Positions 48,020-59,356 of a stretch of 64,000 nt of DNA are shown piece by piece (position 1 is the stretch's first letter; every line of letters starts with the position of its first letter). Below the pieces are notes generated by a model. That model did not search any database and was not told the origin of the DNA. It saw nothing but the letters and a program-made list of their open reading frames with translations. This stretch comes from Cheiracanthium punctorium (lineage: Eukaryota > Arthropoda > Arachnida > Araneae > Cheiracanthiidae): NCBI GenBank assembly GCA_038373885.1, contig JAWZYV010013191.1, positions 1-64,000 on the forward strand, read 5' to 3'. Position numbers and translations under genes: made by a program.

Positions 48020-50455
48020 CATTCAAAAATCATGAAGTACACAAATGGAATGCTTATTGCACTATCACACATGCAATAATATTCTATCATATTTGCAAAA
48101 TTAATTTTATTTAAGAAATGAAACAATTACAAAAAATGTCTAAAAAAAATTACTTTTTCTAAGTCGGGACAGATCAAAGAGAAAATTATAGCAATATAAA
48201 ATAACTCATTTTATTAAATTTTATAGTAAGATTTATGTGTTTGAAATCAAATTTTCTAAAAATTTCAAACCCTTGATAAATCTTTATTAGTTTCGGAAAA
48301 AATAATTGCCCCCCTTCTCTCTCTCTCTCTCCCCCCCCCCCCGCTCTCCAAAAAAAAGTGAATAAATAAATAAAAGAGTGTTTTTTTAGTGCAAAGGTTT
48401 GCCATAAATCTAAAAATTCCCACGGAGTATTTCTCTGTAAAAAAATTCAAGAATTCAAATTTCTACTTTACACACAGATATCTAAAACCTAGAAAAGAAT
48501 GATTTCGATATTTCTTAATATAGCAAATTTTTAAAACAGACAAAAAAGTATAAACTAACTATTCCTATCCGCATATTGATTATAACTACATACAAATTCC
48601 TAAATCCACACAAACAGTCCTAAAAGTTTGCAATTTTGAATTTTTTAATATCTATGAAAAGCTGCTGTAAAAAGGGAAAAAAAAAAAAAAAAGAAAACTC
48701 CATGCTCTTAACTGTTTTTTAACCATGTTCCTGTAAAAAAGAAAAAGAAAATCCGATTTTTGACCGTAAATTGTCTTTTAAAGGTAGTGAGTTATCTTAA
48801 ATAAGAATGCTAAATAAAAAGAAAATATTAAAAATATAAGACTTAGTTGATCAGTTTGCGATTGCCAGCCTCGAAATCTTAAGGAAAAAAGCATGTCCGT
48901 AAACAGTGGCATAACTACATTATTGCTGCCTGTAGCGAATTCATTACTTGGGCCCCCTTTATTACTGCAAGTTACAAAACAGAGCTATTACTTTTTCTCA
49001 CTGATACCTTTAAATTCCATACATATTTTTTGTATGTTAAATTTATGTACTTCAGTCAGTAACTTAAATTAATTGAATAGAATTAAAATTATTAATATAT
49101 ATTTTTTTCAGTAAATGTAATGAGCTTTCAACAGTCTCGCGTTGGGGGGAGAGGGGCGGCTCCGGCCGGGTACCTGTGATATCTTTCCCGTCCTGCCATC
49201 CTACTGTTATGCCTATGTCCATGGAAACATAAGTTATTTTCTGGCCATTCTGCGAAAATCGCCATGTGTACATTCTCAGGATAGTGCCAGAAAGCAGCGA
49301 TGTACAGCCTTGTATCCAGAAAAACTGGGAAAAGAGGGGTTCTAAATGGTAAAAAAGGCAGAATTTCTCACTTCGATTCATTTTTGAAAAGACTATATCA
49401 TTATCATTTTTCATTTTAGTAACAAAAATCAAAATTTTGAGAGGGGGGTCCCCCTTAAATACGTCCTTGGTGATGTAGTCTTAAAAGAAAAAGTTTGAGG
49501 ATGCCCACTTCTAACATGGTAGTTAGTTCAATGAAATTATTCCTAAAACAATAAATTAATTAAATCATTAGTTTTTTATAGTTTATTACTTTATTAATAT
49601 CAATTACGGTTTCACATTTGGCTAAGACTGCTTTTATCTAAATTACCATATTGTTTTTATCTGTACATTATTCAGTATTTACAATAAGCATTTTGTGTTA
49701 TGGAAAGTCTTCACGATGGGGGTGTCTTAAGCAGCGAACTTTTAAAAAAGCATTTACCACCAGATCATGCAACCATTCAAAAATGTATTTGAGTAATAGC
49801 CATATTTATTACTTTCGTTTTATGAATAACTAATTAAATTTTGTAAAAAACACAAATTTAAAAGAAATTATAGAACTTATTGGTGTGTGAGACATGACTC
49901 GTTTTTACAGGGAGCAAAATTTTAAATATGAAACTGGCATGGGACTTACACTCAAATACTTTTTCGAAAGGGTGTAAGCGAGTCTTAAGGCTAGTTTCTA
50001 TTTAATTTCTGACACAAAATCACAATATGAAAATTTTGAAGGGCCGATTTAAAATAAATTATTCTATTAATATTTGTTATATTCGAATAATAAATTATTA
50101 TTCAAATTAGGGGTCACTCTTAAATATCAGTATCGATTTTTCCATAATTTTAAAGGCTGTGATCCTCTGAAATATCAAACAATGTCAAGGGCAGTCTCCC
50201 CCATCAGTTTTGATATCGATATCATTCCGAAGCCAAATCAGATGTCCTTGAGTCAATTTTTAAAATAAAAATTTTAATCCAGTTTTAAACAAAAATTTAA
50301 TGCCAATTCAGAAGACATGCTCCTCCCCCCCCCCCCCCCCCATAAAATTTATGTTTATATATATATATATATATATATGAATGAATGTCTCCTTTTTTGA
50401 ATCTAGATTGAGAGGAAATAAAAGTTTATAAAACTGAAGTAAAATTATAGCCTAC

Positions 50456-50608
50456 CTCTCGAATCTGCTTTTTGAATTCGCTACAGATCGCATATTTACT
50501 GCTAGGCTCCAAATCGAAATATTTTAAGAGAATGGACGACGGCACTGTTCCACTGTCATTTATTTCGTCATCCGTACTTTCTTCTACACTTGATGATGGT
50601 ACATCCAT
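50456..50608 (-). pseudogene. Candidate first coding exon of a hAT transposase (BED-finger-like start)
   Basis: Fifty-one codons from ATG 50608 on the - strand to a splice donor GAGAG|GTAGGC at 50455, phase 0. The acidic, Ser-rich start is followed by SSILLKYFDLEP and KYAICSEFKKQI. This resembles the beginning of a BED zinc finger (aromatic residue, then A.C..C..K). The second cysteine of the C..C pair is replaced (CSEF), so zinc binding may be lost. Its place about 300 bp inside the hAT end agrees with a transposase start. No downstream exon with the hAT dimerisation region was found; the rest appears deleted or decayed. Confidence 0.5.
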
Positions 50609-51411
50609 ATTTAGTGATGGTTAGAAAAAAACAAAAGAAAAATAAAAACATGGTTCGAAAACAGCCGCACAAACAAATATGCCAATGAAATGCCTCTAAT
50701 CTCATCCCTAGAATAGATTCTTGAGTGATATTGCGGCTGCGTGTTTTTTCTTCTGAAAAGCTAAGTATTGGTTGAAAAGTATCGGTAAAAATGGATGAAT
50801 GTATCAGGAACCGATGCTTTCCTGATACTTTTGAAATATGAAAGAACCGATACCTACAAAAATAGGGAGTATCGGCGCCAATACTATCGGTCGATCCCTA
50901 GTTATTATGCTATTTTGAATACTTGTGATGGATTTATTTTGTGATAAACGCATGTTGTTAATGAATAAAATTTGAGGTATGTGGTGCTTTTATTTATTTA
51001 AATGTTTATTCCTTGCTTTACGGTACACCGGTATATAGTTGAGAATATTTATGGCCTATGTTTTCATAATTATGTAAGGTTTTTAGTATGTTGTTATTTT
51101 TTGTGAATTTGGGATAAAAAAATAAAAAATTTTAAGGTTTTAAGAAGGATGGCTAATTTTATTTGTTTTATGGGTTTGCTCCCAATTTACAGAATTCCCG
51201 TACAATTTTTACGTTTAATATGAATAAATATGTGAGGGTTTTTGAGTTGTTTGTGATTAGATTTGATTCTATTCTGATTAATAGTGTAAATTTTGTGTGT
51301 TTTGAAGGTAGTAAATTGCAAAAATCATGTGGGGGGGGGGGGAGGTAGTCGGTTTATTGTAGTAGTTTTATGTTATTTTTAAAGAGTGTTTTTAACATTT
51401 TATGAAAATAC

Positions 51412-51775
51412 TAGCTGAAGCACCCGTTCTTCGCCCGGAATGGATATTGATAAACCATCAATTACAAATGGAAAATAAATAAATATATATTAAAAATACT
51501 TAGGTTATATATTTTATCGCTACAAAATGTATTTTACAGTATTCGTCAGCCATATTCTAACTATACTTGATTTTCTTAAATACTGTTTGGGATGTGCATC
51601 ATATTCTCCGCGTATTTGTCTTGTTCTTCAAAATTGAAATCTACGTTAAAACCGCCTATTAAAACTGTTTTAAAATTCCCGTCAGAAATATTCTAACTAT
51701 ACTTCACCTTTATTTACACGAATATAGACACTAATATTCCAATTAAATAAACAGTAGTGTTAGGCAATTTCTCGA
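51412..51775 (-). mobile_element. Helitron-like 3' end
   Basis: The reverse complement ends GAACGGGTGCTTCAGCTAG before T, with a small GAAG...CTTC hairpin. It resembles the 11690-11712 terminus (GAAGAACGGGCACGCAGCTAG is close but not equal). Confidence 0.45.
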
Positions 51776-51794
51776 CATAGATGGTTGTGTTGTG

Positions 51795-52015
51795 GGGTTA
51801 TGGCCAATTAGCTAAACGTTGGCTCTGATGGGGGGGGAGGGTGCCTCACATGGTAGTCTTTCTAAGGGGTCCTAACCCGCAATTACGCTAAGTTTTGGAG
51901 GAAACCACGGAAACTCTGAACGGTTAGGTCGGCGGACGCGATTTTGTTTTGAAGCAGGAATCTTCCGTCTCCCAGTTCAGCGTGCTAAGTGCTCGGCCAC
52001 TGGTGGAACACTCGA
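51795..52015 (-). mobile_element. tRNA-derived SINE, second subfamily, inverted
   Basis: On the - strand: CCAGTGGCCGAGCACTTAGC and CTGAACTGGGAGACGGAAG (tRNA-like head), CGACCTAACCGTTCAGAGTT, CCTTAGAAAGACTACC, then a C-rich run. It is a better-preserved head than the copy at 9345. A short tail fragment also occurs at about 41424-41475. Confidence 0.72.
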
Positions 52016-52209
52016 CAAAGACGGAACATATCATTTCGAGGACTCATTTCTTTTATACCAAACTTCGCCATAAATCACCAAAAATGGCAAACCTTGGAGA
52101 CTTTTCACATTTAATCTGGCAGCCCTTGAAACATGATTCAGCCTTTCACCCGGTAGACAACAATCTTTGTCTGGAATTAACAGCACCAAAAGCTAAAAAA
52201 TACATGTAA

Positions 52210-53255
52210 AACACTTTTTTGTCAACTGTCCTTTATTAAAGTTGACTTTTAAAAAACCTTGAAAAAGATTTTTATGAATTAGTGTTCGTTTCATTTTAGT
52301 GCAAGATTTTTATGGCTATGTTCATTTCCCTTCAATGTATGTAGACAAATATGAAAGTAACTTTTTGGCCCCTCACACCAGTTTGTACACGAACTTTATA
52401 AAACCCTGAAAATGACTGTTATACATTCGTGTTCGCTGCATTTTAAAGCAAGAATTTTATGTCTATCTATATCCCTTTTAGATATGATGGCAAATTTGGA
52501 AACAACGTTTAAAGCCTTATGCCCGTTTTGATGAGAATTCTAGAAAATCCTGGAAATGATTTTAAGGCATTTGTGTTCACTATATTTTTAAGCAAGAATT
52601 TTAAGCTATCTCGTCTTCCTCTGATACATGAAGGGAAAGGTGAAAAGAACGTCAAAAAACGTTTCGGCCCCTTACACCTGCTTCGGTGTGAATTCTAAAT
52701 CACTCTGAAAATTATTGTTAGGCATTCGTGTTTGCTACATTTTAAAGCAAGAGTTCTATGGCAAATTCGAAAATAACATTTTGGCCCCTTATCCCCGTTT
52801 TGATGGGCATTCTAAAGAACCCTGAAAATGAATTTTAAGCATTTGTGTTCACTATACTTTTAAGCCGGAATTTTATGGCTGTCTCTTTTTTCCTCCGATA
52901 TATGAAGGAAAATGTGGAAAGAATATTAAAGAACGTTTTGGCCCATTACGCCCGTTAGGGTGCAAATTCTAAAAAACCCTGAAATGTATTTTTATATATT
53001 TGTGTTAGTTATATTTTAAAGCAATAATTATATGACTGTCTCTTTTTTTCCACTGAGATATGAAGGGAAATGTGAAAAGAAATGGTAAAAGGACCAAAAA
53101 GTTAAAGAACGTTTTAGTCCTTTTCGTTCGTTTGGGTGCAAATTCTAAAAAAATCCTGAAAATGACTTTTAGGTATTTCTGTTAGTCACATTTTAAAGCA
53201 AGAATTTCACGGCTAACACTTTTACCCCCTTAGATATGAAGGGAAACGTGAAAAG
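52210..53255 (+). repeat. Tandem array of about 150-bp degenerate units
   Basis: A recurring phrase like CATTTTAAAGCAAGAATTTT appears near 52285, 52430, 52576, 52730, 52847, 53005 and 53182, spaced about 117-177 bases. Other shared phrases are TTTGGCCCCTTA and GAAGGGAAA.GTGAAAAG. Roughly seven diverged units. The copia element inserted in the last unit, and array-like sequence resumes briefly after 60189. Confidence 0.75.
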
Positions 53256-54082
53256 TGAAAAGGAAACTACTTAACTGATTATATTGTATTATAAATTAAG
53301 CTATTCAACAAACAAATTAAAAGTCTTTGGCTGAAATTGAATAGTCACTGGATTTTATCTGTAAAATAAGTTTTTGTAGATTCTAGGCAGAGTTGAAACT
53401 CATTTAAGTTGAGTTGCACAGTAGAAATCTTTGGTTTTGAATATGCGTTTAAATAAGAAAGACAAATTAGGTACCTTTTTTCTGTAGTTTATTGAAACAA
53501 GATGATTATGGTAGGTTTACACAGTGCACATGGTGAAGACACAATACTTAAGCAACATCCGATTAGTGGCACAAATAAAAATAAGCTTTCTCGAAGATAA
53601 GTCGCCAGCGGCGATCTTATTCTGATTCACAAAACACATCACATCATATTGAATCATCTGGGTACCGCAGCACGGATCCCTGATCCGGCTCTACTTGAAT
53701 CACATCGGTTGATTACACACACAACATAGCAGATCGAGAACACTCTCTGTCTGACCGGTTAACTTGTGATGCTCTTTTTATACCTGCCAGTTAGTGCGGG
53801 ACTACGATGGATATTTGCATAGGGGGAAAAAAGAGTTCTTATTTTATGCAAATTAGGAACAGCGCCATCTATCGGCGAGAAATGTAAACTTTTTATTACG
53901 GCGTTAAAGATATGACGATGTTTACACCGCCATTTTCAAATGCTAACGAACTTACGTTTTCACTTAGAAAACTTTTAAAGGAGTTTACAAAAGTTTCGTT
54001 TTTTCACTTTAGCAAATTTAGAGATAAAATGTCATGGAAATAAAAGGTAAGTAAAGAAATAGCGTTTTTTTTTTTTCTAACA
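53256..54082 (-). repeat. 3' LTR of the copia element
   Basis: 827 bp, the downstream copy by element polarity, nearly identical to 59358-60183. It should supply the polyadenylation signals for the element's transcript, which runs antisense to Miga. The left boundary is set by the AAAAG duplication and the first TG. Confidence 0.93.
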
Positions 54083-54098
54083 AGGGCCCGCCTTCCAT
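54083..54098 (-). other. Probable polypurine tract of the copia element
   Basis: The - strand reads about GGAAGGCGGGCCC immediately before the 3' LTR, the position needed for plus-strand priming. It is short and interrupted by C residues. A more purine-rich stretch lies at about 54998-55020 (GAGGGGAAAGGGGGG on the - strand) and could act as a central tract. Confidence 0.35.
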
Positions 54099-54943
54099 GA
54101 CATTTAGGAAACTGGCAGATTCAAAGTAAACGAAAATTAGAGGTAACCTTTCCTCTTTAACGAAAAATTAAGTTAAACATGATGCATGAAAAAATGCTTC
54201 AAAATTCACTAAAGGTTAGTAGGAACACTATATACAGTTGTTGCTGGCCAGCATGGTTAGTACACATTTCAAAAATTACCTCATTTCAAAAAATTTTCAA
54301 CTTACTAGAAATTACTATATAAATGCATTCAAATATAAACACTTATGCTAGAACATTAATAAACACATATGCTAGGACATTAATAAACACATTTCTAATC
54401 ATAAAAATATTCATACTTCAAAATTACTCTTGATATACGTTCAGTGCACTTTAGAAAATACTCACATTTTGCAAAGTTCATTCAATATAATACAGTACAG
54501 TACATTGCAATGAAAAAATACGAATTAAATTTGAAAAAAAAAGCTCGAATTGAAATCCAACTGAGATCGAGCTGGGATGCATCCCGAAAAAATTTGAAAA
54601 AAAAGTTTGTGTTATAGGTTAACACATTATATGCCTGACACAACACCTTACAGACTAGGGTGGACATATAGGAGCTTCCACTAGCAAAAATGGGACTTAC
54701 TGAAATAAAACTTTAACATCTCCTGTGATTGGGACGAAAATACTCTACTCTTAGAACTAACCAATCACCTCAGGATTCTCTGGCAAATTACAGTTTCACC
54801 TCGCGAGACGCTTTTGAGGCTGCTCGAAAACTTCAGAGAAAGACCAGAGCTAAGAATATCGCACTCCGTGGGGAACTTTACTCCCTCGACTGTAAAGATG
54901 TCAGACAGACATAATAGGACAAACACAATTACATAGAGTTCAT

Positions 54944-54975
<32 letters not shown>

Positions 54976-55096
54976 TTTTCATCAAAAATTTCAAAAAATT
55001 TCCCCCCTTTCCCCTCAAAAAAGGTCTCAAGCCGAAGGGCTTATAGGAGAAAAAAAATTGCCTAGGTTCCCACAAACGGGAGTAGGTCTTTCACAC
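54099..55096 (-). other. Long 3' noncoding region of the copia element
   Basis: About 1 kb separates the pol stop from the 3' LTR, long for a copia element. It contains a T/C-rich stretch (54949-55016), purine-rich on the element strand. On the opposite strand there is a 61-codon open stretch (54729-54914) without an ATG. Confidence 0.5.
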
Positions 55097-55903
55097 TTAA
55101 CTAAAAATTCTGTCATTGAAAGTGGACAGGCTGATTTTGGGTAAGGGTTTTGTGAAAATGTCTGCGGGGTTTTGTTTAGTGTTAATATATTCCAATTTAA
55201 ACAATTTTTCTAAAACGAGGCTTCTTAAGAAATGGTATTTTACATGTATGTGTTTGGTGCGATTGTTCTCTATAGGAGAATTTGAAAAGTCGATAGCTGC
55301 ACGATTGTCACAAAATAAGGTAACTTTTAAATTTTCTGGAAGAATGTCTAAACCTTTTAGTTCATCTAGGATTCTATACATCCATAACAGTTCTTTTGAT
55401 GCCTCTGTCAGGGCAATAAACTCAGATTCCATAGATGACAAGGCTACACATTTCTGCTTAAAAGTTCGCCACGAGATTGGGGTTTTGTCTAACATTAAGA
55501 TGTGACCTCCCATCGACACACGATCATCTCTATTGGAGGCGAAATCGGCATCAGAATAACAGTTTATTGAAATCTCATTAATGTTGGAAAGTTTTAGCTT
55601 TAACTTCGATGTTGACTTTACATATCCCAGTAGTTTTACTAATTGGTTCCAATGATGATGGCCGGGATTAGATTGAAATTGAGAAAGGATATTTACAGCG
55701 TAAGATATATCAGGTCTGGTTCTACTAGCCAAGAACGATAAACATCCCAAAATATTACGGTAGGGCAGTTTTTCCATTTCCTTAGTCTCAGCATCGTTAC
55801 TAGGACTTTGCGTCTTTGACATTACAATTCCAGTTGCGATTGGCAATGAAACTAATGGTATCTGATACTTCTTAAACCGCTCATAAATTTTATTGATGTA
55901 ATC
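55097..55903 (-). pseudogene. Copia RT thumb/connection and RNase H (same frame, after the stop)
   Basis: Continues in the RT frame immediately after the TAA and ends at a TAA at 55097-55099. No ATG is needed because this is the C-terminal part of the polyprotein. It shows the conserved copia run RNILGCLSFLASRTRPDISY. The RNase H domain carries its acidic residues in family contexts: Asp in CYSDADFA, Glu in SSMESEF, Asp in LFCDNRAA and Asp in NPADIFTK. This would degrade the RNA strand during reverse transcription. The sequence looks undamaged apart from being cut off by the upstream stop, so the whole pol is one or two base changes from open. Confidence 0.87.
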
Positions 55904-56680
55904 TTACTGGTGAATAAATAGTCCTTCCCTATTTTCAACAAATTGTACCCCGAGTAGTTTCTTCGTTCTACCCAACTTCTTTAGATCTACTTTATCTTCT
56001 AAAAGTTTAATTACCTTCTCTATTTTTTCTTTGGTTTTAGATATAAACACCATGTCGTCAACATACAGTAGTAAAACTAAACTATTTTCATAAATGTAGA
56101 CACAATTAGCCCACTCTAGCTTATTAAAATTTAACTCACTTAGAATTCCGTGTATTTCATTGAACCATTCACGTCCACTCTGCTTTAAGCCGTAAATAGC
56201 TCTGTTGAGCTTACAGACGTAGTTTTCTTTACCTTCCTCTTCGAATCCTTTGGGCTGCTTCATATAAATATCTTCTTTTACTGAGGCGTATAGGTATGCA
56301 GAATTTATGTCTACTTGCATATGAAACCAATGAAAATGTCCAACTAAGAAAGAGAAAAATAATCTTATTACCGAAAAATTGACCACTGGACTAAAAACTT
56401 GGTCGTAGTTTTCACCTTTTCTTTGACCGAATCCTTGGGCGACCAGTCTAGCTTTGTATCGTACTATTTTACCTTTTGAGTCGTGTTTTACTGTGAATAC
56501 CCATCTATTGCCTATTACTCTTACATTTTGAGGTACGGGTACAAGTTTCCACACTTCTCTTTCGTGCATAACATTCATTTCTGCAGTCATAGCTTTCTTC
56601 CACTCTTCTGAATCTTGAGAATCTATTGCTTGAAAATATGAGTTTGGAATTACTATATCCTCTAGTCAGGAACTGGTTAA
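55904..56680 (-). pseudogene. Copia reverse transcriptase, fingers and palm part (after a frameshift, ending at a stop)
   Basis: The reading continues one frame off from the Gag-Pol frame, resuming just after a TGA at about 56676 and running to an in-frame TAA at 55904-55906. Recognisable copia RT features follow the first ATG at 56590. A KARLVAQGF block is at residues 47-55. Motif A (QVDINSAYLYA) carries the catalytic Asp at 94, and motif C (YVDD) lies at 176-179. All three catalytic aspartates are intact. The TAA replaces a sense codon in the strongly conserved IHQxxYI region; the same frame resumes directly after it, so it is a single point lesion. The upstream junction fits a one-base deletion. 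Both could be real mutations or assembly errors. The RT would copy element RNA in cytoplasmic particles. Confidence 0.85.
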
Positions 56681-59168
56681 AATTCGTTTCGTCTTTCACA
56701 ATGCCGGTGTAGGTATCTTTACCTTTAAAACTAAATTTTTCAGGATCATACTTAAGTCCATGTTTCTTGCAATATGCCTCGACCTCTCTACAGGATCGTA
56801 ATCTTATATTGCTTCCTGATATACCGTAGTATATATCATTTCTGGACCCGTCTGACCTAGGGACGGCTTTTCTCATCCAAACTACATCTTTAGGTGGTGC
56901 TACTCGGTCTTTAGACGTAGAAAAACGAATTGTTTCTTCTCCCTCCTCCTCATCGGATTCACCGCTACTTATTTCAAATTTTTCTTCGGATGTGCTCGGT
57001 TTCTCGTAATCTTCTGTTTCTGGTTCCCTTTCCTCATCGGAACTTTCTTCCGCTGTAATGGGTTCCAGCACGACTCCGCTGCTCTCACGAGTGGGTAAAT
57101 TTTCATCAAACGTTACGTTACTTGTTTCAACGACTTTTCTGTCACTCGGTAGCCATACTCTATAGCCACGGGTAAACATTGCGTACCCAACTAGTATGCC
57201 TTGTTTTGCCCTCATTTCGAGCTTACTTCGTAATTGACGTGGTACACCTACGAACGCTTTTGATCCAAAAGTTCGTATATGCTTTACTGAAGGTTTGCGA
57301 CCACAAAATAGCTCAAATGGTGTTTTAGATTGGTTTGCGTGACATACCCTGTTCCAGGTGTATGTGAAACATAACAATGCTTCCGACCAAAAACCATTTC
57401 CCAGTTTACTGGAGTGTAACATAGCTTTTACAGCGTCCAAGGCCGTGTAATTAAATCTCTCACTTACACCGTTCTGTTCCGGCGTATAATCATTGGTTCT
57501 TTCAGCTTTAATGCCCTCCTCCTCCAAAAACTTCTTAAATTCATTATGGCAGAATTCCATGCCATTGTCAGTTCTGATATTGATAATTTTTCTGTTTAAA
57601 AACCGTTCTGCACGTTTTTGGTACCTCTTAAAATTTTCGAAGACTTCAGATTTCTGCTTCATAGGATAAACAGTGACTTTTCTTGAGTAGTCATCTGTTA
57701 TCGTTAAAAAGAATCTATGTCCCGATATGGATGGGTTAGGTAAAGGTCCACATACATCCATGTACAAAAGTTGGAGGGGTTTGTTCGATCGAATCTTGGG
57801 AATACTTTTAAAGCTCTTTCTTCTAGTTTTTGCTATTTTACAAACATGACAGGGTTTATACGGCTTAAATTTAAAAACGGGTAGGCCAAATACCTTTCCC
57901 TTACTCGTTTCAATTATAGCGTTACAATTAATATGACAAAAACGGCTATGCCAAAGTTCTAAGTTCTGATTGTCACCTTTTGAAGAAAAATTAGCTTCTG
58001 CTTTCTTTTTATTAGTTATTGTAGGGTAAACATGGTACAGACCACGTTTCTTGTGTGCTGTAAATAGTTTTTGTCGGTCACGTGAAAATACCTCTACTTT
58101 GTTATTTCCCCCTCTAAATGCAATGCCCTCAGTGTCCAATGCAGGACCTGACAGGAGATTTCTCCTTAATTTAGAGGAATAGAGGATGTTTTTTAATGTT
58201 TTTAAAACTTTACCACCTTGAAATTTTAACTCGACTGTTCCCCTTCCCTCTATGGAACAATCAATGCCGTTTATGGCGACCGACATCGACCGGTTTTTAA
58301 TTGGTTCAAAGTTTTTAAAAAGTCTTTTATCCCGACAAAAATAAGCACTAGCCCCTGTATCAAAAATCCATGAAGAATCATTTAAATCCTCACTTGTGTG
58401 GGCTTCTATCATATGATTCTTGGGTTGTCGTTTGTTATTTTTACGATTACTAGGGGGAGGGATCCTACAGCTAGCAATTAAATGTCCGATTCTACCACAC
58501 CTATAGCACTTTCTAGTGTCTTTCTTTACACTATTCTTAGGTGGAACACGTTTCACTTGACTAGACATTGCGACGGTAGCTTGATCCCCTACACTTTGCT
58601 TTAGTCTGGCCTCTTCAGCCAAAAGTTCGGCTAAAACTAAATCGAACTTAAATGTTTCGTCAGGCCAGCGGTAAATTGTTTGAACAATTCCCTGATACTC
58701 CGAGGGTAAGTACCTTAGCAATTGAAATGACTGATACCAGTCAGCTGGGGGAGCGTTAGCGTCTTTTAATTGCTTAACTATCATCCTCAACCTGGCTGCA
58801 AATAAGCCTATTTCCTCCCCTTCGTTCAATCTACATGAAAAAAAGTCATCTGTGAGTCTCATAGCACGAGCTCTAGATTCAGGTTTAAAGTGTTTATTTA
58901 ATTTTTCCCAAACTTCTTTGGGGTCATAAGTGCCAGAAATAAGAGGCTTATATTCATTTGAAATGTTCAAAAATATCGTGCTATAAGCACGCCCGTATCT
59001 AATCTTGTAATCCCTTAATTCCTTAGCGTCAGTTTCAGGGGGTCTTTTTTCTACACCACTGACTATTTCCCAACAATTCCTATCCATCAACAATACCCTT
59101 ACGTCTTCCTGCCAAGACTCATAATTGTCGGCAGACAATTTTTCTATTTGGGTAATTGAAGCTTCCAT
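56505..59168 (-). CDS. Copia Gag-protease-integrase polyprotein (frame open; meaningful to about 56675)
   Basis: 887 codons starting at ATG 59168, about 190 bases inside the 5' LTR. Residues 1-200 are the Gag capsid region. A CCHC zinc knuckle (CYRCGRIGHLIASC) is at 221-234 and an aspartic protease active site (DTGA) at 270-273. The integrase has an HHCC zinc-binding set at H407, H412, C440 and C443, then the D-D-E triad at D471, D534 and E570 with the usual RTDNG and SERF contexts. The chromodomain-free C-terminal part is acidic (about 710-780). Gag and Pol share one frame, as in copia. After about residue 831 (near 56675) a one-base shift moves the true reading into the next frame, and the last roughly 57 residues here are out of frame. 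All catalytic residues named are present. Confidence 0.92.
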   Translation of the reverse strand: MEASITQIEKLSADNYESWQEDVRVLLMDRNCWEIVSGVEKRPPETDAKELRDYKIRYGRAYSTIFLNISNEYKPLISGTYDPKEVWEKLNKHFKPESRARAMRLTDDFFSCRLNEGEEIGLFAARLRMIVKQLKDANAPPADWYQSFQLLRYLPSEYQGIVQTIYRWPDETFKFDLVLAELLAEEARLKQSVGDQATVAMSSQVKRVPPKNSVKKDTRKCYRCGRIGHLIASCRIPPPSNRKNNKRQPKNHMIEAHTSEDLNDSSWIFDTGASAYFCRDKRLFKNFEPIKNRSMSVAINGIDCSIEGRGTVELKFQGGKVLKTLKNILYSSKLRRNLLSGPALDTEGIAFRGGNNKVEVFSRDRQKLFTAHKKRGLYHVYPTITNKKKAEANFSSKGDNQNLELWHSRFCHINCNAIIETSKGKVFGLPVFKFKPYKPCHVCKIAKTRRKSFKSIPKIRSNKPLQLLYMDVCGPLPNPSISGHRFFLTITDDYSRKVTVYPMKQKSEVFENFKRYQKRAERFLNRKIINIRTDNGMEFCHNEFKKFLEEEGIKAERTNDYTPEQNGVSERFNYTALDAVKAMLHSSKLGNGFWSEALLCFTYTWNRVCHANQSKTPFELFCGRKPSVKHIRTFGSKAFVGVPRQLRSKLEMRAKQGILVGYAMFTRGYRVWLPSDRKVVETSNVTFDENLPTRESSGVVLEPITAEESSDEEREPETEDYEKPSTSEEKFEISSGESDEEEGEETIRFSTSKDRVAPPKDVVWMRKAVPRSDGSRNDIYYGISGSNIRLRSCREVEAYCKKHGLKYDPEKFSFKGKDTYTGIVKDETNFNQFLTRGYSNSKLIFSSNRFSRFRRVEESYDCRNECYARKRSVETCTRTSKCKSNRQ

Positions 59169-59344
59169 TTTGGGAAGTTAGGACACAACACAATTTACAA
59201 GAAAAGATTAAAAACACTACAGGCCCGCCCTCTTATAATTTTAAGGCACTTAAAATCTGTTTGTATACGTTAAAAACACTTTAAAAACAAAACACATTAT
59301 AAATACACTCGACATATTCAAAACACATTTAAACTTGGGCTTGA

Positions 59345-59356
59345 GGGCCCATAACC
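59345..59356 (-). other. Primer-binding site for a half initiator tRNA-Met
   Basis: The + strand reads GGGCCCATAACC, one base from the 5' LTR. That is the anticodon loop region of animal initiator tRNA-Met, with CAT as anticodon, so the element RNA can pair with it. Drosophila copia is known to prime from a tRNAi-Met half cleaved in the anticodon loop, and this site has that arrangement. Confidence 0.75.

Larger units (their letters stand above)
47202..50900 (-). mobile_element. 3.70-kb hAT-type element
   Basis: Perfect 8-bp duplication GTTATTAT at 47194-47201 and 50901-50908. Ends read TAGGGATCGACCGATA on both sides (right end in reverse complement TAGGGATCGACCGATA, followed by GTAT rather than CCAC). 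Subterminal CCGATAC/GTATCGG repeats are dense at both ends, as expected for transposase binding. A candidate first transposase exon lies near the right end on the - strand. The interior has acquired a SINE fragment, long T and C runs and other debris, and no full transposase frame remains. Confidence 0.87.

Noticed and set aside
55116..55505. 129-codon + strand frame
   Set aside because: Antisense shadow of the copia RNase H region.
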